Part shown: positions 1 through 8,446 of the stretch, in pieces
Layout: each line of letters starts with the position of its first letter
Numbering within the stretch: position 1 is the first letter of the stretch
Assembly (NCBI GenBank): GCA_963764685.1
Contig: CAVXTT010000008.1
Location: 16,665 to 80,664, forward strand
Direction: 5' to 3'
DNA from: CAVXTT01 sp963764685
GTDB taxonomy: Bacteria; Bacteroidota; Ignavibacteria; Ignavibacteriales; Ignavibacteriaceae
DNA length: 64,000 bases
Notes under the pieces: generated by a model
Seen by the model: the letters and a program-made list of their open reading frames with translations, nothing else
Databases searched by the model: none
What the model was told of the DNA's origin: nothing
Made by a program: the position numbers and the translations under genes

Positions 1-222
1 GAGGATCGTTCCGGTGATTGAGGTTTTAATAATCATTAGAACCAAAAGTTGATTGTCCGTGAAATCTTTAATGCGCAATCCGGATTCAGCCCAATGAAAA
101 GATTGGCTGCATCTTTTTACTCATCTATGTCTTTCTATGTGACCTATGTGAACTATGTGGTTCAATTCCCTTTTTCTACACTAAACCACTAAAACCACCA
201 ATCCCCTTAAGTCACTAATCAA

Positions 223-1134
223 CTAATAAACTAACTCCCCCGCCAGCTCTTCCAGGTAAATTCGCTTCGAAAGCTCATAACTCTTCGCCAGGTCTGTAAC
301 CCGGTTGAAATAATCAAAAAGCGAGAGCTGATCATTCAATTCGATTCTATTTTTTCCCAATGCCAGTTGAATTTTATTGATTGCAGGTTCGTTATCAATT
401 GCTTTTTTATTCATTAAACCGGATATCGATCTTTCAAGCTGTGCTCTTCCGGCTTTCGCAAGTCCAATCTGACCGGTTAAAAATTCAGTCAGATCCCGCC
501 GGGTATGTCTGTAATGTATTTTCCTGTAATCCCCGTTATTAATTTTTACAACTGCGCCGTTGCTGCATACATACCTCCAGAGAAAATGTGAAACACTCAA
601 TGCCCTAAAGCCAGTCTCTGAATTTATTATGCATAACCCGATGCCGAAGTCATCCCCCGGCACCGGTTCTACTTTATGCTTTTCCTCTGATGTAACACGC
701 AGCATAAAATCATTCCTGGAAATACTCTGCAGCTTAATCCCGGAAAGCTTTTCAATGATTTCAAGATCGGTTATTTCGGTATAATCGGGAGAGGTTATGG
801 TCAGTGCTTCCTCCCCCTCGAACTTCACGGTTAAATAATCCCGTTTGATCTGCAGGAAATAATCGTTACAGATCGATGCAGTGCTTTCTGCTGATAACAG
901 ACGCAGTTGATGAACAGGGAAGGAATACCACTTAAGGAGCTTGTGCAAAAAGGATCTCCTTACAGGGTATTCCTTCCCGTTACTGCAGGTGAACTTAAGA
1001 CTCAGATGCTTCCCGCTGCTCTTCATCATAAGCTCACCGGGGGAAACATTGATCTGCCATATATTTCTCCCCTTCAGATATTCAATTACCTGTTCAGGTT
1101 TTGCGTTAATGAACTCTATTCCTTCTGTTGTCAA
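223..1134 (-). CDS. DUF932-like protein
   Basis: About 303 aa, second gene of a minus-strand pair. The stretch around residues 185-205 (FRALSVSHFLWRYVCSNGAV) resembles the conserved core of the DUF932 phage/plasmid-related family. The rest is mixed alpha/beta with no signal peptide, so it is probably cytoplasmic. The open frame extends to a TTG at 1158, but the in-frame TTG at 1134 has an AAAGGAGA ribosome site about 7 nt upstream and is preferred. It overlaps the upstream ARPP-1-like gene by 29 bp, which implies translational coupling and a joint function. The biochemical role of DUF932 proteins is not established, and family assignment here is from motif memory only. Confidence 0.6.
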   Translation of the reverse strand: MTTEGIEFINAKPEQVIEYLKGRNIWQINVSPGELMMKSSGKHLSLKFTCSNGKEYPVRRSFLHKLLKWYSFPVHQLRLLSAESTASICNDYFLQIKRDYLTVKFEGEEALTITSPDYTEITDLEIIEKLSGIKLQSISRNDFMLRVTSEEKHKVEPVPGDDFGIGLCIINSETGFRALSVSHFLWRYVCSNGAVVKINNGDYRKIHYRHTRRDLTEFLTGQIGLAKAGRAQLERSISGLMNKKAIDNEPAINKIQLALGKNRIELNDQLSLFDYFNRVTDLAKSYELSKRIYLEELAGELVY

Positions 1135-2056
1135 TGCCTTTCTCCTTTCCGGGCTCAAGATTTAAAGCTGTGAGATGGATAAGGTATTTTTCATAGTCCA
1201 GCTTAAAGCCGGTTATCTTATTATCAGAAAACCGCTTTTCTTCCCCTGCGCCCATTCCCTTATTCACACTGAAAACCATAGTTTTGATCGAATCAAAAAG
1301 AGTGAGCGTTTTATAGAATGCCTCCGCCTCCTGCAATGGGTTTTCCTTCTCTTCCAGGTATGCAATTTCCATAGCGGCGCTCCTGATCAGCTTCGGGAAA
1401 TATTCATTAAGAATGTTTGTCCTGTTGAACAGATCAGCGCACAGAAGCTTATTCTTGTAAAATATTGCAGCCCCGTTGGCATCTTCATTATGGGTGAATG
1501 AAGTGTTCAGCTCATCAAAAGCTTTTTTCTGCGATTCAAAAACTTCGTGAAGATCCCCCGTTGCAGAGGATACATTCATACGGACAGAATATTCCCTTAC
1601 ATCATCCCACACCCCCATCTGGTTTGCCTCAGCAATATTACGGGCGTCAATATTCCGTTTGAATGACTCCGCCTTTTTTGCCCTCAGCATTGCCGGGGCG
1701 ATATAATCGGAGCTGAAAAAATCAGGCGAGTGATTGCTCCATCGACCTTGTTCAACACAGCTGACGGAAAGGCTGACCTTAGAATTCGGGGCAAGCAGAA
1801 CCGATGTATTCAACACCCTGTTCTGCTTTGCTCCCGTCAGGATATCCCCATCCATAAAGAAGACAAACTTATCTGAAAGGTTAAAAACAAATAGTTTATT
1901 AACATTCCCGGATTCGCTTGTTTCTTTTACCTGCACCAGCTGATTTTTAATAGCATCGGGTCCCGATATATAATCAAACGTATTCCTGTCAGGCGACATA
2001 AACTGCACCACCGCCATACCCTTACTTTTCTGAAACGATAACATCTTTAAATCCAT
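1106..2056 (-). CDS. ARPP-1 / DUF6569-like protein
   Basis: 316 aa, cytoplasmic by appearance. Residues 69-90 (DGDILTGAKQNRVLNTSVLL) and 97-106 (SVSCVEQGRW) match what I recall of the ARPP-1 domain (ARG and Rhodanese-Phosphatase-superfamily-associated Protein). That domain was named for genomic association with ADP-ribosylglycohydrolase-type genes. No catalytic role is known to me. The start ATG at 2056 follows GGAG with good spacing. It is the first gene of a two-gene unit with the overlapping DUF932-like gene downstream. No ADP-ribosylglycohydrolase lies in this window. Family call is fairly confident; function is open. Confidence 0.65.
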   Translation of the reverse strand: MDLKMLSFQKSKGMAVVQFMSPDRNTFDYISGPDAIKNQLVQVKETSESGNVNKLFVFNLSDKFVFFMDGDILTGAKQNRVLNTSVLLAPNSKVSLSVSCVEQGRWSNHSPDFFSSDYIAPAMLRAKKAESFKRNIDARNIAEANQMGVWDDVREYSVRMNVSSATGDLHEVFESQKKAFDELNTSFTHNEDANGAAIFYKNKLLCADLFNRTNILNEYFPKLIRSAAMEIAYLEEKENPLQEAEAFYKTLTLFDSIKTMVFSVNKGMGAGEEKRFSDNKITGFKLDYEKYLIHLTALNLEPGKEKGIDNRRNRVH

Positions 2057-2436
2057 TAGAAACTCCGGTTTATTTTTGATTCAAACTTATGGGGTAGTCG
2101 ATTTAGAAGCGTATCATTTAAAGATACTTTTAATTCGTGCGGTCGTGCGGACGAAATAAGGAATGAGCCCCGCCGCCGGTCAGGCAGGTATGATAGTACG
2201 GTTATTAAAATTACGCGTCATTGCGAGCCTGCCCGCCTCAGGCATTACGATATATGATGGTGCTATTGTTAAAATGGCGTGTCATTGCGAGTTATCCAAT
2301 AAAGTGATTGCCTTTATTTCACAAAAAAATGACTTTTATTAAAATATCATTAGGAGGAGTCTTCTACGAAGGAATTTCATCATAAAATGGTCAGGGCACT
2401 GGCTGGTATGAGGATTTTTCTCATTGCCCGCCCTTA

Positions 2437-2470
2437 TGGCTTCGATACATTCCTTCGGAACACTCAGCCA
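2437..2470. repeat. Dispersed hairpin repeat, stem TGGCT/AGCCA
   Basis: Inverted repeat of TGGCT and AGCCA around a core with GATACATTCC and GGAACACTC. It is a copy of the same family as 2504-2550, 2638-2682, 10658-10722 and 57207-57251, but with a different stem sequence. Confidence 0.6.
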
Positions 2471-2503
2471 CCGGGCTAGGATTCTTTAGGAAAGGGAAAG
2501 AAA

Positions 2504-2550
2504 GGTCACTGAGTGTTTTCGAGTCTTCGAGAAAATGTATCGAAGTGACC
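2504..2550. repeat. Dispersed hairpin repeat, stem GGTCACT/AGTGACC
   Basis: A perfect 7-bp inverted repeat, GGTCACT at 2504-2510 and AGTGACC at 2544-2550. The core (GAGTGTT...AATGTATCGA) is shared with the GGTTATC copies. The stem differs at both arms in a compensatory way. Confidence 0.7.
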
Positions 2551-2637
2551 GGCCCTGGCGATAAGGCGTCATTAGTAGGAGTCTTCGACTGAAGCAATCT
2601 GGCATACCTGGCGTAATCCTACGAATCGTAAAATTAA

Positions 2638-2682
2638 GGTTATCGAGTGTTCCTAGCCCGCAAAGAATGTATTGAGATAACC
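2638..2682. repeat. Dispersed hairpin repeat, stem GGTTATC/GATAACC
   Basis: GGTTATCGAGTGTTC starts at 2638 and ends with GAGATAACC at 2682, giving a 7-bp perfect stem. It lies about 67 bp past the end of the DUF2779 gene and could help terminate it. Related copies are at 10658-10722 (reverse orientation) and 57207-57251. Confidence 0.7.
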
Positions 2683-2748
2683 GGCAGTTTGCTGTCTTCA
2701 CTATGTGCCTTATGTGGTAAAATGACTTTTCCTATCATGGGCAGGCGA

Positions 2749-4209
2749 CTAAGCAACCAGCCTCTTATAAATCTCCACCATCGCCAGCGTATCCAGTTCA
2801 CAATATTTCAAAAGATCCTCCCTGAGGGTTTTAATTCTTTCCCGGTCATTTTCAAAGTATAAAGATTCAAATACACGGGATGCTGTTCCCCCGTCTGCAA
2901 TTTCCATATCATCATAAGAAAGTTCCGGCACCAGGGCAGGCAGGATATTCTTTATCGAATAGCTTCCCTGCATTTCCGGAAGGTAATACCATTTCTTCTG
3001 GAAGGGGATCATCAGGTCTTTAATGCGTGCCGTCCTTTCCTCAATATCCTTGGCATATTCCGGGAAATCAGCAGCCAGCTCCTGCAGGCGTCCTTTTTCA
3101 AATCCGCTGTTATATACTATTATATCTTCGCTTCCATCAGTTACTTTCAGCAGGTTCTTTATAAATTCCGGACGGGGATCCCCCTCGGCAGCAGCAAGAA
3201 ATGGAGAATGTTTTAAATTCCCATTTCTACACAGATAATGAACCGAGTATTGAAAGGGGATCTGCTGATAGGGTCGGCTGTTATCGAACACCGGCACTGC
3301 CGGATTAAAGGTTTCAAAATCCATAAAGAAAGCAGGAAGTGAAACTGATCCTAAAAATTCTTCGAGTGCCTGTTCATCAATATATGCTTTGTTTGTTTTA
3401 TCTGCCTCTACCTGGATCCTCTGGAGATTACTTAAATGAAAATCATCCGGCACATCCCGTGTATTTATAATACCCCGGTTATACAATTCAAATTTCTTTT
3501 CAATTTTCAGTCCTGTAATATTGAATACTGAGTAATCCGGTATATTTTTCCAACAGTAACCAAGGAAACTGCAGTCGTAAGGGCTTGTGCATTGCTGACT
3601 GATATCCCCATCCGGAATAGTTTTCTTAGTCAGCATTTTTTTAAACTCAGCAATATTCTTTTTGATCTCATCCTGCAGGTCCTTCACTTCCTCCTTAACG
3701 GACTGTACAGAAAAAAGCTGATTAACATCAATTTCCCCCTGCCTGGTATATTTATTATTTATGCAGACCACCGAAATATCTTTTATATCAAATCCGGCAT
3801 TCCGGATAACATAATATTGTATTGCAGCATCAAGTATATGGATATCAGCAACGGAAGTGGAACTTTTCACTTCATAGACAGACAACTTATTATTTCTTAT
3901 AACAACAATATCTGCAATTACAACAATGCCGTCTGAAATAAATCCCGCCTCATATAAGATGCTTTCGCCGGCTAACAGAGCTTCATTAGTTTTTCTGACA
4001 CACTTATCATACTCAAAAGCAGAATCTGCCGAGCAGTTAACCCCGCCCGGAAAAAGATTCTGTGCCAGGGCACCTACCATATGTCCCGTATTGAAAATCG
4101 CCAGCCGTGCTTCCGGCACCGGGTCCATCAGCTTATAATGATGTTTATAAAGATAAAGCTGTTTGGGACACTGGAACCCTTTAAGCAGAGAAGATTTACT
4201 TAGCACCAT
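2749..4209 (-). CDS. DUF2779 protein: Cas4-like nuclease plus DEDD-type exonuclease
   Basis: 486 aa. The N-terminal part looks like a PD-(D/E)XK nuclease of the Cas4/RecB type: Asp100 in VVIAD and the Glu113-Val-Lys115 core of YEVKSST. A conserved early cysteine (Cys14 in FQCPKQ) plus a CTSPYDCSFLGYC cluster near residues 206-219 could bind an iron-sulfur cluster. The C-terminal half has an exonuclease/RNase-H-like pattern, with FMDFETFNP near residue 294 and a final YCELDTLAMVEIY. This layout is what I know as DUF2779. Such proteins are suspected in DNA repair or defence, but no substrate is known to me. It starts at ATG 4209 behind GGGAGG. It stands alone, with no CRISPR array or cas genes nearby. 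Confidence 0.75.
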   Translation of the reverse strand: MVLSKSSLLKGFQCPKQLYLYKHHYKLMDPVPEARLAIFNTGHMVGALAQNLFPGGVNCSADSAFEYDKCVRKTNEALLAGESILYEAGFISDGIVVIADIVVIRNNKLSVYEVKSSTSVADIHILDAAIQYYVIRNAGFDIKDISVVCINNKYTRQGEIDVNQLFSVQSVKEEVKDLQDEIKKNIAEFKKMLTKKTIPDGDISQQCTSPYDCSFLGYCWKNIPDYSVFNITGLKIEKKFELYNRGIINTRDVPDDFHLSNLQRIQVEADKTNKAYIDEQALEEFLGSVSLPAFFMDFETFNPAVPVFDNSRPYQQIPFQYSVHYLCRNGNLKHSPFLAAAEGDPRPEFIKNLLKVTDGSEDIIVYNSGFEKGRLQELAADFPEYAKDIEERTARIKDLMIPFQKKWYYLPEMQGSYSIKNILPALVPELSYDDMEIADGGTASRVFESLYFENDRERIKTLREDLLKYCELDTLAMVEIYKRLVA

Positions 4210-5180
4210 AAAAACCTCCCGTATCTTACAGACAATAATAAATAAATAATTCCTTGATGGGGTATCAAAGTGTGATATTTTATTTTAGTGAAATAGTGGT
4301 TAGTAGTCTGGCAATTCTTCACAATCATCAATTCTTTAACGACCACGAATGATTTGACATGACATCTACCAAAAAAAGACCTCTAACCCCTACACAACCC
4401 CTACTATGTCCTACTAAATTCCTACAATAACATTACCTTCGAAGAAGGGTAGTATGAAGGCTAAAGGGGTTAGGTACCGGGAGAGATAGGCCTGGAAATA
4501 AGTTTTTGGTTGGATCTTTCCGGGTTATTGCATTAAAACCAATAGTGAGTTGTCTGATCCCCTATTACTAAGGATATGGATTTCGCTATATCTGTCCAAA
4601 ACAATAAAATAAAGATCCTTTGTAAAAAGCTGGTAAATTTGTTTAATTCAGCTTGTAGGGATAAAATCAGATTTGTGACAAAAATTTCACACATTATCAT
4701 TTAAGCCCTTAAAGAAAAGAGAATTACAATAAGAAAACCTGTTTTACATTTATGGATGCCCGGACGGCGCTCGGGCAATGAGTGGACAATGCCCAGCCTA
4801 ATTTCAGCCAAACCAGCCCAAAACCTGTCCGGCCATTATCGGGGCATTATTCACTCAGAATCCCGGAGGTAATAAATATTGTTACTAGAATGAATAAACA
4901 TTTGGATAAAGAAACAGTCCGATTAATTAAGATCATGTTGCAATTGCTTCTATTTTTTACTAATATCCGTATATAATTGGGCTTCAATTATGTGGTTCAA
5001 TATTTCCGCTTCCTATTTTAAGAAAATTTACTCCTCCCGCTACCGGTCAAAAAGTCCCTTATACAATTTTCATATCATTTTGTTATTCCTGTTATTATAG
5101 AGTTCTGAAATAAGTCGGCTGCAATAGAAGCAGACTTACAGTTCTTTACATTTAATAATGTTCATTGAAAGGAGTTTAAA
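4210..5180. other. Intergenic region with long repeat copy 1
   Basis: About 970 bp without a convincing gene, between the divergent DUF2779 gene and the membrane-protein operon. It holds the 324-bp repeat at 4590-4913 and an AT-rich segment upstream of 5181 likely to carry the operon promoter. An in-repeat GTG-started frame (4782-4976) is discussed under the repeat. Confidence 0.6.
4590..4913. repeat. 324-bp dispersed repeat, copy 1
   Basis: Nearly the same sequence occurs at 40437-40761. It contains a short inverted repeat (TGCCCG...CGGGCA near 4757-4777) and a second pairing of AATGCCC with GGGCATT about 45-50 nt apart. A GTG-started frame at 4782 reads MDNAQPNFSQ and stays similar to the other copy up to HLDKE, where homology ends. 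It could be a structured RNA, a non-autonomous mobile element or a degenerate small gene. No terminal target duplication is obvious. Confidence 0.75.
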
Positions 5181-6254
5181 ATGTTGAGTAATACACAGGA
5201 TAAGTACGCTATTGGTCAAAAAGTGGTATTGTTTCAGCTGTATTTTCATTGCCAGCTGATGTATGACTATCTTACCGAGACCGGGAAAAAAGTCCCCGAG
5301 GATATCGGTAATGTATTAGCGGAGATCAACCTTAAAACCCACCCTCTTTATCTTGAGTACAACCGCCAGCAGGATAAGCAGAAATTCAGCACTGATTTAG
5401 AGTTTGAATTTCAGACAAAGGTTGCCGCTAAACTCGAAAGTGATAGAAAAAAGCTCATTAAAATATTTAACATACTCGTTAAATTGTCTAAACCTGCATC
5501 CCCCTGCACGCTTGAAAATACAATCCCGGCATGGAAAATTTTTATCTGGATTGGACAAAGATGTGCCCCATTCGCCTGTTTTACTTACTGGAACGGAATT
5601 ATTTACCTGGTCGGGTATATTCTGACGGTCGGGCTGCTGCTTGCGCCTCTGCTGTCAGTTATTGGAATTAAATTAAGTCCCGAATTCAACTTACAGCTTA
5701 TTTTGTTCTTCTCAGCAGGATTAGGTGCCAGCCTGTATGCAATTCTAACTTCCAAAAAATATCTTCTCAACAGGACATTTGATAATAAATATATTCCCCA
5801 TTATGTGAACAGGGTTCTCGTGGGAATAATGACGGGATTTATTTTATCTAACCTGCTGACCCCGGCATTTTTAACCCCCCCTAAGGGTAACGGCAATGGC
5901 TCTGCCCCCCCATTTAACATACTTTCTCAACTCACCCCCTCGATGATTGCATTGCTAGGAGGTTTTTCAGCTGAAGTGGTAATACAAATTTTAAAGCGCA
6001 TTGTTGCAATGATCAGGGCGTTATTTGAAGGGGATACGAAGGAAGTCATAGAAAGCACTGAGCAAAAGATCAGGGCAAAAATGGATGCTGAAAGAGTCAA
6101 GCGGAATTTGAATTACGTGGTTGAGCTCAGGTCAAAGCTGGACGAATCGGGGTTAAACAGGGAAACTCCCGGGTTCAAAAAGCTGGATGAAGTAATAAAC
6201 AAAATAAAGGATGATGAAGAAATAAAAATAGAGGAAGAGCCAGTTCTTAATTAG
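5181..6254 (+). CDS. Multi-pass membrane protein, unknown family
   Basis: 357 aa, not recognised. The first ~120 residues are soluble and helical. About four hydrophobic segments follow between residues ~125 and 280 (for example around GIIYLVGYILTVGLLLAP and LVGIMTGFILSNLL). The C-terminal ~75 residues are charged and probably coiled coil, ending in an acidic tail (DDEEIKIEEEP). A Gly/Asn-rich loop (KGNGNGSAPP) separates the last two membrane segments. Strong AAAGGAG site before ATG 5181. First gene of a same-strand run that includes two phospholipase-type genes, so it may be the membrane platform or transport part of that system (inference). Confidence 0.75.
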   Translation: MLSNTQDKYAIGQKVVLFQLYFHCQLMYDYLTETGKKVPEDIGNVLAEINLKTHPLYLEYNRQQDKQKFSTDLEFEFQTKVAAKLESDRKKLIKIFNILVKLSKPASPCTLENTIPAWKIFIWIGQRCAPFACFTYWNGIIYLVGYILTVGLLLAPLLSVIGIKLSPEFNLQLILFFSAGLGASLYAILTSKKYLLNRTFDNKYIPHYVNRVLVGIMTGFILSNLLTPAFLTPPKGNGNGSAPPFNILSQLTPSMIALLGGFSAEVVIQILKRIVAMIRALFEGDTKEVIESTEQKIRAKMDAERVKRNLNYVVELRSKLDESGLNRETPGFKKLDEVINKIKDDEEIKIEEEPVLN

Positions 6255-6307
6255 TACAAATAAAAACAGGATCTATTTATTCATTACTTTCCTGGAAGGG
6301 TAATGTT

Positions 6308-6787
6308 ATGAAAGTAAAAAACTTGTCCGGTAAACTATTAACGGTCGGTTTGTTCTCAATCTTTCTGATTCTTCTCCTCATTTCCAGCGGATGCCGTATT
6401 ACGCTTGTACCGGATTATGATGATTCAGTTGCACAGCAGATTATCGAAACTGCTAAGCGTGTTGATAAATTTTATCTTAATATGCTGGAGACAACGACAG
6501 ATTCCAACGGAGAACGGGCTTATAATAAATTTGCAGATACATATGTTGACATTGAAGTTGAATTGGTTTCACTGCTTAATATAAATAAAGTACGTCCCCT
6601 GAATGAAAACTCAACCCGCATCTGTGAGATTGCACTCGAAATATGGACTAAGTATAAAAATGAGCATAAGGAAGATGATACATTAAGCGACGAGGATATA
6701 TCCGGGAACCGCGATTATCTCAATGATCTCTTCTATTCAATGCTCGTTGCAGAAGAAGGCAAAAAAATTGCTGATACTAACAAATAA
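6308..6787 (+). CDS. Lipoprotein, unknown
   Basis: 159 aa. The N-terminal hydrophobic stretch ends in LISSGC, a lipobox that should give a lipid-anchored Cys near residue 29. The mature part is mostly helical and acidic (DDSVAQQIIETAKRVDKFYL...), with no motif I recognise. ATG 6308 follows GGAAGGGTAATGTT. It is 53 nt after the membrane-protein gene and 15 nt before the next one, so almost certainly in the same operon. Confidence 0.7.
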   Translation: MKVKNLSGKLLTVGLFSIFLILLLISSGCRITLVPDYDDSVAQQIIETAKRVDKFYLNMLETTTDSNGERAYNKFADTYVDIEVELVSLLNINKVRPLNENSTRICEIALEIWTKYKNEHKEDDTLSDEDISGNRDYLNDLFYSMLVAEEGKKIADTNK

Positions 6788-6802
6788 GAAAGAAGGATAA
6801 TT

Positions 6803-7128
6803 ATGTTATTTGATATTAATGAGGTTATCAAAGAAATGACAGCGGCAGTAAAAGGTGTCGTCGGTGATAACTGGAGTGAAGTGGAATTTGTTACAGGTCA
6901 GTTCCTGCAAAGAAGAAAAAGCCGGCTTGAGAAACTGGCGCTGGGCAAAATCTCCGGGAAAATTACTGAGAAGAAATTTGAATCCCGATTGCAGGATGAA
7001 AAGCTCATTTAGCAGAAGCAGAACTGAATGCACTTGCGGTAATCACCAAAGCCATTGCCCAGAAGGCTGCAAACGCTGCCATTGAGGTTTTGGAAAGCGC
7101 TATAAAAAGTGCCCTTACTGTAATTTAA
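6803..7128 (+). pseudogene. Small helical protein, broken by a single-base frameshift
   Basis: The first frame runs 6803-7014 and ends ...FESRLQDEKLI. Adding one A to the A4 run at 6999-7002 would continue it as DEKAHLAEAELNALAVITK and on to a TAA at 7126-7128, giving about 108 aa. The restored tail is Ala/Leu-rich and amphipathic with no stop, which is why I read this as one gene. It could be a sequencing indel, a real lesion, or slippage. ATG 6803 follows AGAAGGATAAT. It sits 14 nt before the patatin gene. The protein family is unknown. Confidence 0.6.
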
Positions 7129-7142
7129 AAAATGAAGGTTAA

Positions 7143-8417
7143 ATGAGTTCTGAAGATTTTATAAAAAACACGCAGGTCCGGGAAATTATTTCATCTCTTA
7201 AAAAAGATCTGGCAGGTAAAAAATTTTCCGATGTAATCGACGATGATGGCAATCAGTATGTCGATCTTGTCCAGGAAGGCGGAGGTGTTCTTGGAATTGC
7301 TTTGCTTGGTTATACTTATGTACTTGAGCAGGCCGGCATCAGAGCTTTCAGTCTGGCAGGCACTTCGGCAGGTGCAATCAATACTTTGATGCTTGCTTCG
7401 GCCGATAAACTAAATAAGTGCAAAACCGAAAAGATCCTGGATATCCTTGCCCGCAAGAATTTATTTGATTTTATTGATGCGCCCTTCTTTCTAAAATTAT
7501 TATTTAAAGCGGCCGGAGCAGCAGCTCAATCTTTTATAATGAAAATATTAAGAGGAGTTTTTATCCTTTTGTGGTTACTGATCTGGTTCATCCCGATAGT
7601 GGTATACTTATTCATTTATAGGGGATTAAATCCGGGAAAGAGTTTCAGAAGCTGGATCATCTCAATACTTAAAAGATTTAATATTAATTCCACAAAAGAT
7701 CTTGACGCATTGAGAACCAGACCAGGAACCATTAAGATCAGGGAGGGGATAAACAGGGAAGTGGACGACCTGATACCAAAACTGAAAATAATTGCAGCTG
7801 AAATTACTACAGAAACAAGGGTGATTTTTCCTGAGATGGGTGACTTGTTCTGGGATAGCCCAGGCGAGGTAAATCCCGCAGATTTTGTCCGTGCCTCAAT
7901 GTCAATTCCTGTATTCTTCAGGACGTTTGAAGTTGTTGTCGGCTCCAAGGTAAGAAAAGAGGATTGGGAAAATAAAGTAAAGTATAACGGGCATATACCG
8001 GTAAAGGCATATTTTGTTGATGGAGGGGTCCTGTCCAATTTCCCGATTGATGTATTCCATAATCCAAAGATTATTCCCAGACTCCCGACATTTGGAGTTA
8101 AGCTCGGTTATGACCGTGATAATATAAATATGGTTAATTCATTCACAAAATTTCTCTTTGCAATTTTTAACAGCGCAAGACACGTCCTGGACTATCAGTT
8201 TCTTTTACAGAACCGGGATTATGAAAAACTAATAACCCGTATAGATATCGGAAAACATAATTGGCTCAACTTTAATATTACCGATAGTGAAAAAATTGAC
8301 TTATTCATCCGGGGGGCAAAGGCTGCATCAGAGTTCCTCCGGGAATTCGATTGGGAGGGTTACAAGAAAATAAGAGCTGAGCTGGTTAGTGTTCCGTTGA
8401 CCGGAATAATTATGTAG
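7143..8417 (+). CDS. Patatin-like phospholipase with membrane insertion
   Basis: 424 aa. The nucleophile elbow is GTSAG (residues 73-77, Ser75), with the family oxyanion-type stretch EGGGVLGIAL at 45-54. The catalytic Asp lies in FVDGGVLSNFPID near residue 293. These give the Ser-Asp dyad of patatin acyl hydrolases, which cleave acyl chains from phospholipids. The usual basic residue in the GGGxR/KG loop is Leu here. A strongly hydrophobic insertion at about 115-160 (RGVFILLWLLIWFIPIVVYL) suggests membrane attachment. Patatins act as bacterial effectors in toxin and defence settings, but no cyclic-nucleotide synthase lies nearby. Its neighbours instead are cell-envelope genes, including a second phospholipase-type gene. 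Confidence 0.88.
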   Translation: MSSEDFIKNTQVREIISSLKKDLAGKKFSDVIDDDGNQYVDLVQEGGGVLGIALLGYTYVLEQAGIRAFSLAGTSAGAINTLMLASADKLNKCKTEKILDILARKNLFDFIDAPFFLKLLFKAAGAAAQSFIMKILRGVFILLWLLIWFIPIVVYLFIYRGLNPGKSFRSWIISILKRFNINSTKDLDALRTRPGTIKIREGINREVDDLIPKLKIIAAEITTETRVIFPEMGDLFWDSPGEVNPADFVRASMSIPVFFRTFEVVVGSKVRKEDWENKVKYNGHIPVKAYFVDGGVLSNFPIDVFHNPKIIPRLPTFGVKLGYDRDNINMVNSFTKFLFAIFNSARHVLDYQFLLQNRDYEKLITRIDIGKHNWLNFNITDSEKIDLFIRGAKAASEFLREFDWEGYKKIRAELVSVPLTGIIM

Positions 8418-8446
8418 CTAAATTTTAAATTATGTGAGGAGGTTTT

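Larger units (their letters stand above)
2057..2748. other. Repeat-rich intergenic region
   Basis: 692 bp between a divergently facing start (2056) and a gene end (2749) with no supportable gene. It holds two CATTGCGA-type repeats (about 2218 and 2280), a GTGCGGTCGTGCGG tract (about 2138), a CCTGCC-type palindrome (2227-2243) and three copies of a hairpin family (2437-2470, 2504-2550, 2638-2682). The short open frames here lie inside repeats and look like shadows. Confidence 0.7.

Noticed and set aside
2749..4209. Part of a CRISPR-Cas locus because of the Cas4-like domain
   Set aside because: No CRISPR array or other cas gene in the window; the domain layout is that of DUF2779.
4782..4976. 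Small gene in the 324-bp repeat
   Set aside because: The frame extends past the repeat into unrelated tails in both copies and has no ribosome site; kept as part of the repeat only.
7143..8417. CBASS-type patatin effector
   Set aside because: No cyclic-nucleotide synthase, ubiquitin-like transfer or sensor gene lies in the operon; the neighbours are other envelope-type genes.
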